Shown here: one piece after another, positions 12,531 to 13,005 of the stretch
Layout: every line of letters starts with the position of its first letter
Position numbering within the stretch: the stretch's first letter is position 1
Assembly (NCBI RefSeq): GCF_937876455.1
Contig: NZ_CALFIG010000336.1
Coordinates: 1 to 13,005 of the forward strand
Length of the DNA stretch: 13,005 bases
Direction: 5' to 3'
Source of the DNA: an uncultured Flavobacterium sp.
GTDB taxonomy: Bacteria; Bacteroidota; Bacteroidia; Flavobacteriales; Flavobacteriaceae
Notes under the pieces: model-generated
The model's database searches: none
Seen by the model: the letters and a program-made list of their open reading frames with translations, nothing else
Told to the model about the DNA's origin: nothing
Position numbers and translations under genes: made by a program

Positions 12531-12738
12531 ATTTCCAAATCGTAAATCGAGAGAGCTATATCACAAAGAGCACAAAATTCCACAAAGATTCACAAAGTTA
12601 TTGACTTATTTGATTATCATTTCATTACCCCATTTCCAAATCGTAAATCGTAAATCGTAAATCCCACAAAGTTATTGGCTTATTTGATTATCATCTCATT
12701 ACCACATTTTCAAATCTTCAAATCGTAAATCGTAATTC
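12531..12738. repeat. Degenerate tandem repeat with 74-bp period and AAATCGT heptamers
   Basis: Two adjacent copies (12591-12664 and 12665-12738) match at 48 of their first 52 positions, each starting CACAAAGTTATTG and containing CTTATTTGATTATCAT. Their ends consist of AAATCGT heptamers: three full copies from 12638 and a shorter run in copy two. A fragment of the same unit (ATTTCCAAATCGTAAATCG) occurs at 12531-12549. Between it and copy one, CACAAA words recur at 12562, 12571, 12581 and 12591. The stretch is non-coding and lies between two converging genes. Confidence 0.85.
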
Positions 12739-12743
12739 AAAAA

Positions 12744-13005
12744 TCACTTCACACTGAGCATGTAGGTTTCAAGCGCGTCTAATTCTTCATCTGTCATGGA
12801 TTTTGTGATGGCAAAATTAGCTTTCATGATTTCATATTGACTTGGGTCCACTAAAGGTTCGCCTTCGCCTTTTAAAAATAAAGCAATACTCGCCTTTTTA
12901 TCTTTATAAATTTTTGAAATTGCTGTAATGCTTGGCCCTATTACTTTTGCTTTTGCTTGATGACAAGTAGCACAAGTTCCTTTTCCTTCAAATAATTCTT
13001 TACCT
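12744..13005 (-). CDS. Class I c-type cytochrome, 5'-truncated at window end
   Basis: The C-terminal 86 residues of a small periplasmic electron-transfer heme protein; the start and signal peptide lie beyond the window. The fragment opens G-K-E-L-F-E-G-K-G and carries the heme-attachment motif C-A-T-C-H (fragment residues 11-15, two thioether cysteines plus the proximal histidine). It continues with V-I-G-P-S-I and the probable distal ligand methionine in Y-E-I-M-K-A-N-F (Met60), ending in the terminal helix M-T-D-E-E-L-D-A-L-E-T-Y-M-L. The pattern fits single-heme cytochromes of the c551/c552 kind. It may be a stand-alone carrier or the C-terminal domain of a larger protein. It converges on the CvpA-family gene across the repeat region. 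Confidence 0.9.
   Translation of the reverse strand, partial: GKELFEGKGTCATCHQAKAKVIGPSITAISKIYKDKKASIALFLKGEGEPLVDPSQYEIMKANFAITKSMTDEELDALETYMLSVK

Noticed and set aside
12591..12738. CRISPR array
   Set aside because: Only two long direct units lie head to tail without unique spacers, so this is a tandem repeat.

Overview
This AT-rich window reads as chromosomal housekeeping DNA from a member of the Flavobacteriaceae, most likely Flavobacterium or a close relative. Four things support this. The start codons lack Shine-Dalgarno sequences. Most genes carry an exact TAnnTTTG box, the -7 element described for Bacteroidetes promoters, 14-24 nt before the start. One secreted peptidase ends in a type IX secretion (T9SS) sorting tail, a system restricted to Bacteroidetes. 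The protein families (Ctc-type L25, RseP, PheS, SerS, CvpA) look flavobacterial. Bases 1-27 are not biological: they match the Illumina TruSeq read-1 adapter, so the window begins at a contig end with untrimmed adapter.

Layout. The 3' part of the ribosomal protein L25 gene (+) converges on a leftward block: serS, then a secreted TPR protein, then a cystathionine gamma-synthase/lyase gene (transcribed in that order). Divergent from serS is an M1 metallopeptidase with a T9SS tail (+), followed by rseP (+) and a tRNA-Asn (+). A non-coding stretch with three consecutive hairpins follows. Next come a small leftward lipoprotein and, divergent from it, a lipoprotein with a SnoaL-like fold (+) and two small membrane proteins (+). 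pheS (-) and a 118-residue conserved hypothetical (-) come next, and a CvpA-family membrane protein (+) diverges from the latter. After about 240 bp of repeat-rich DNA the window ends inside a c-type cytochrome gene (-).

The genes do not form one pathway. Information processing is represented by L25, SerS, PheS and tRNA-Asn, sulfur amino-acid metabolism by the PLP enzyme, and envelope biology by RseP, the T9SS peptidase, the lipoproteins and CvpA. Nearly every transcription unit is closed by a clear intrinsic hairpin terminator, often shared by convergent genes. Two terminators overlap the promoter or start region of the next gene.

I found no mobile element, CRISPR array, phage gene, toxin-antitoxin pair or defence locus. 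The points worth a second look are small-scale: the adapter, the coherent promoter set, the terminator/promoter overlaps, the triple-hairpin element near 8.4 kb, an unexplained 12-bp inverted repeat near 11.5 kb, and the 74-bp tandem repeat with phased CACAAA words near 12.6 kb.
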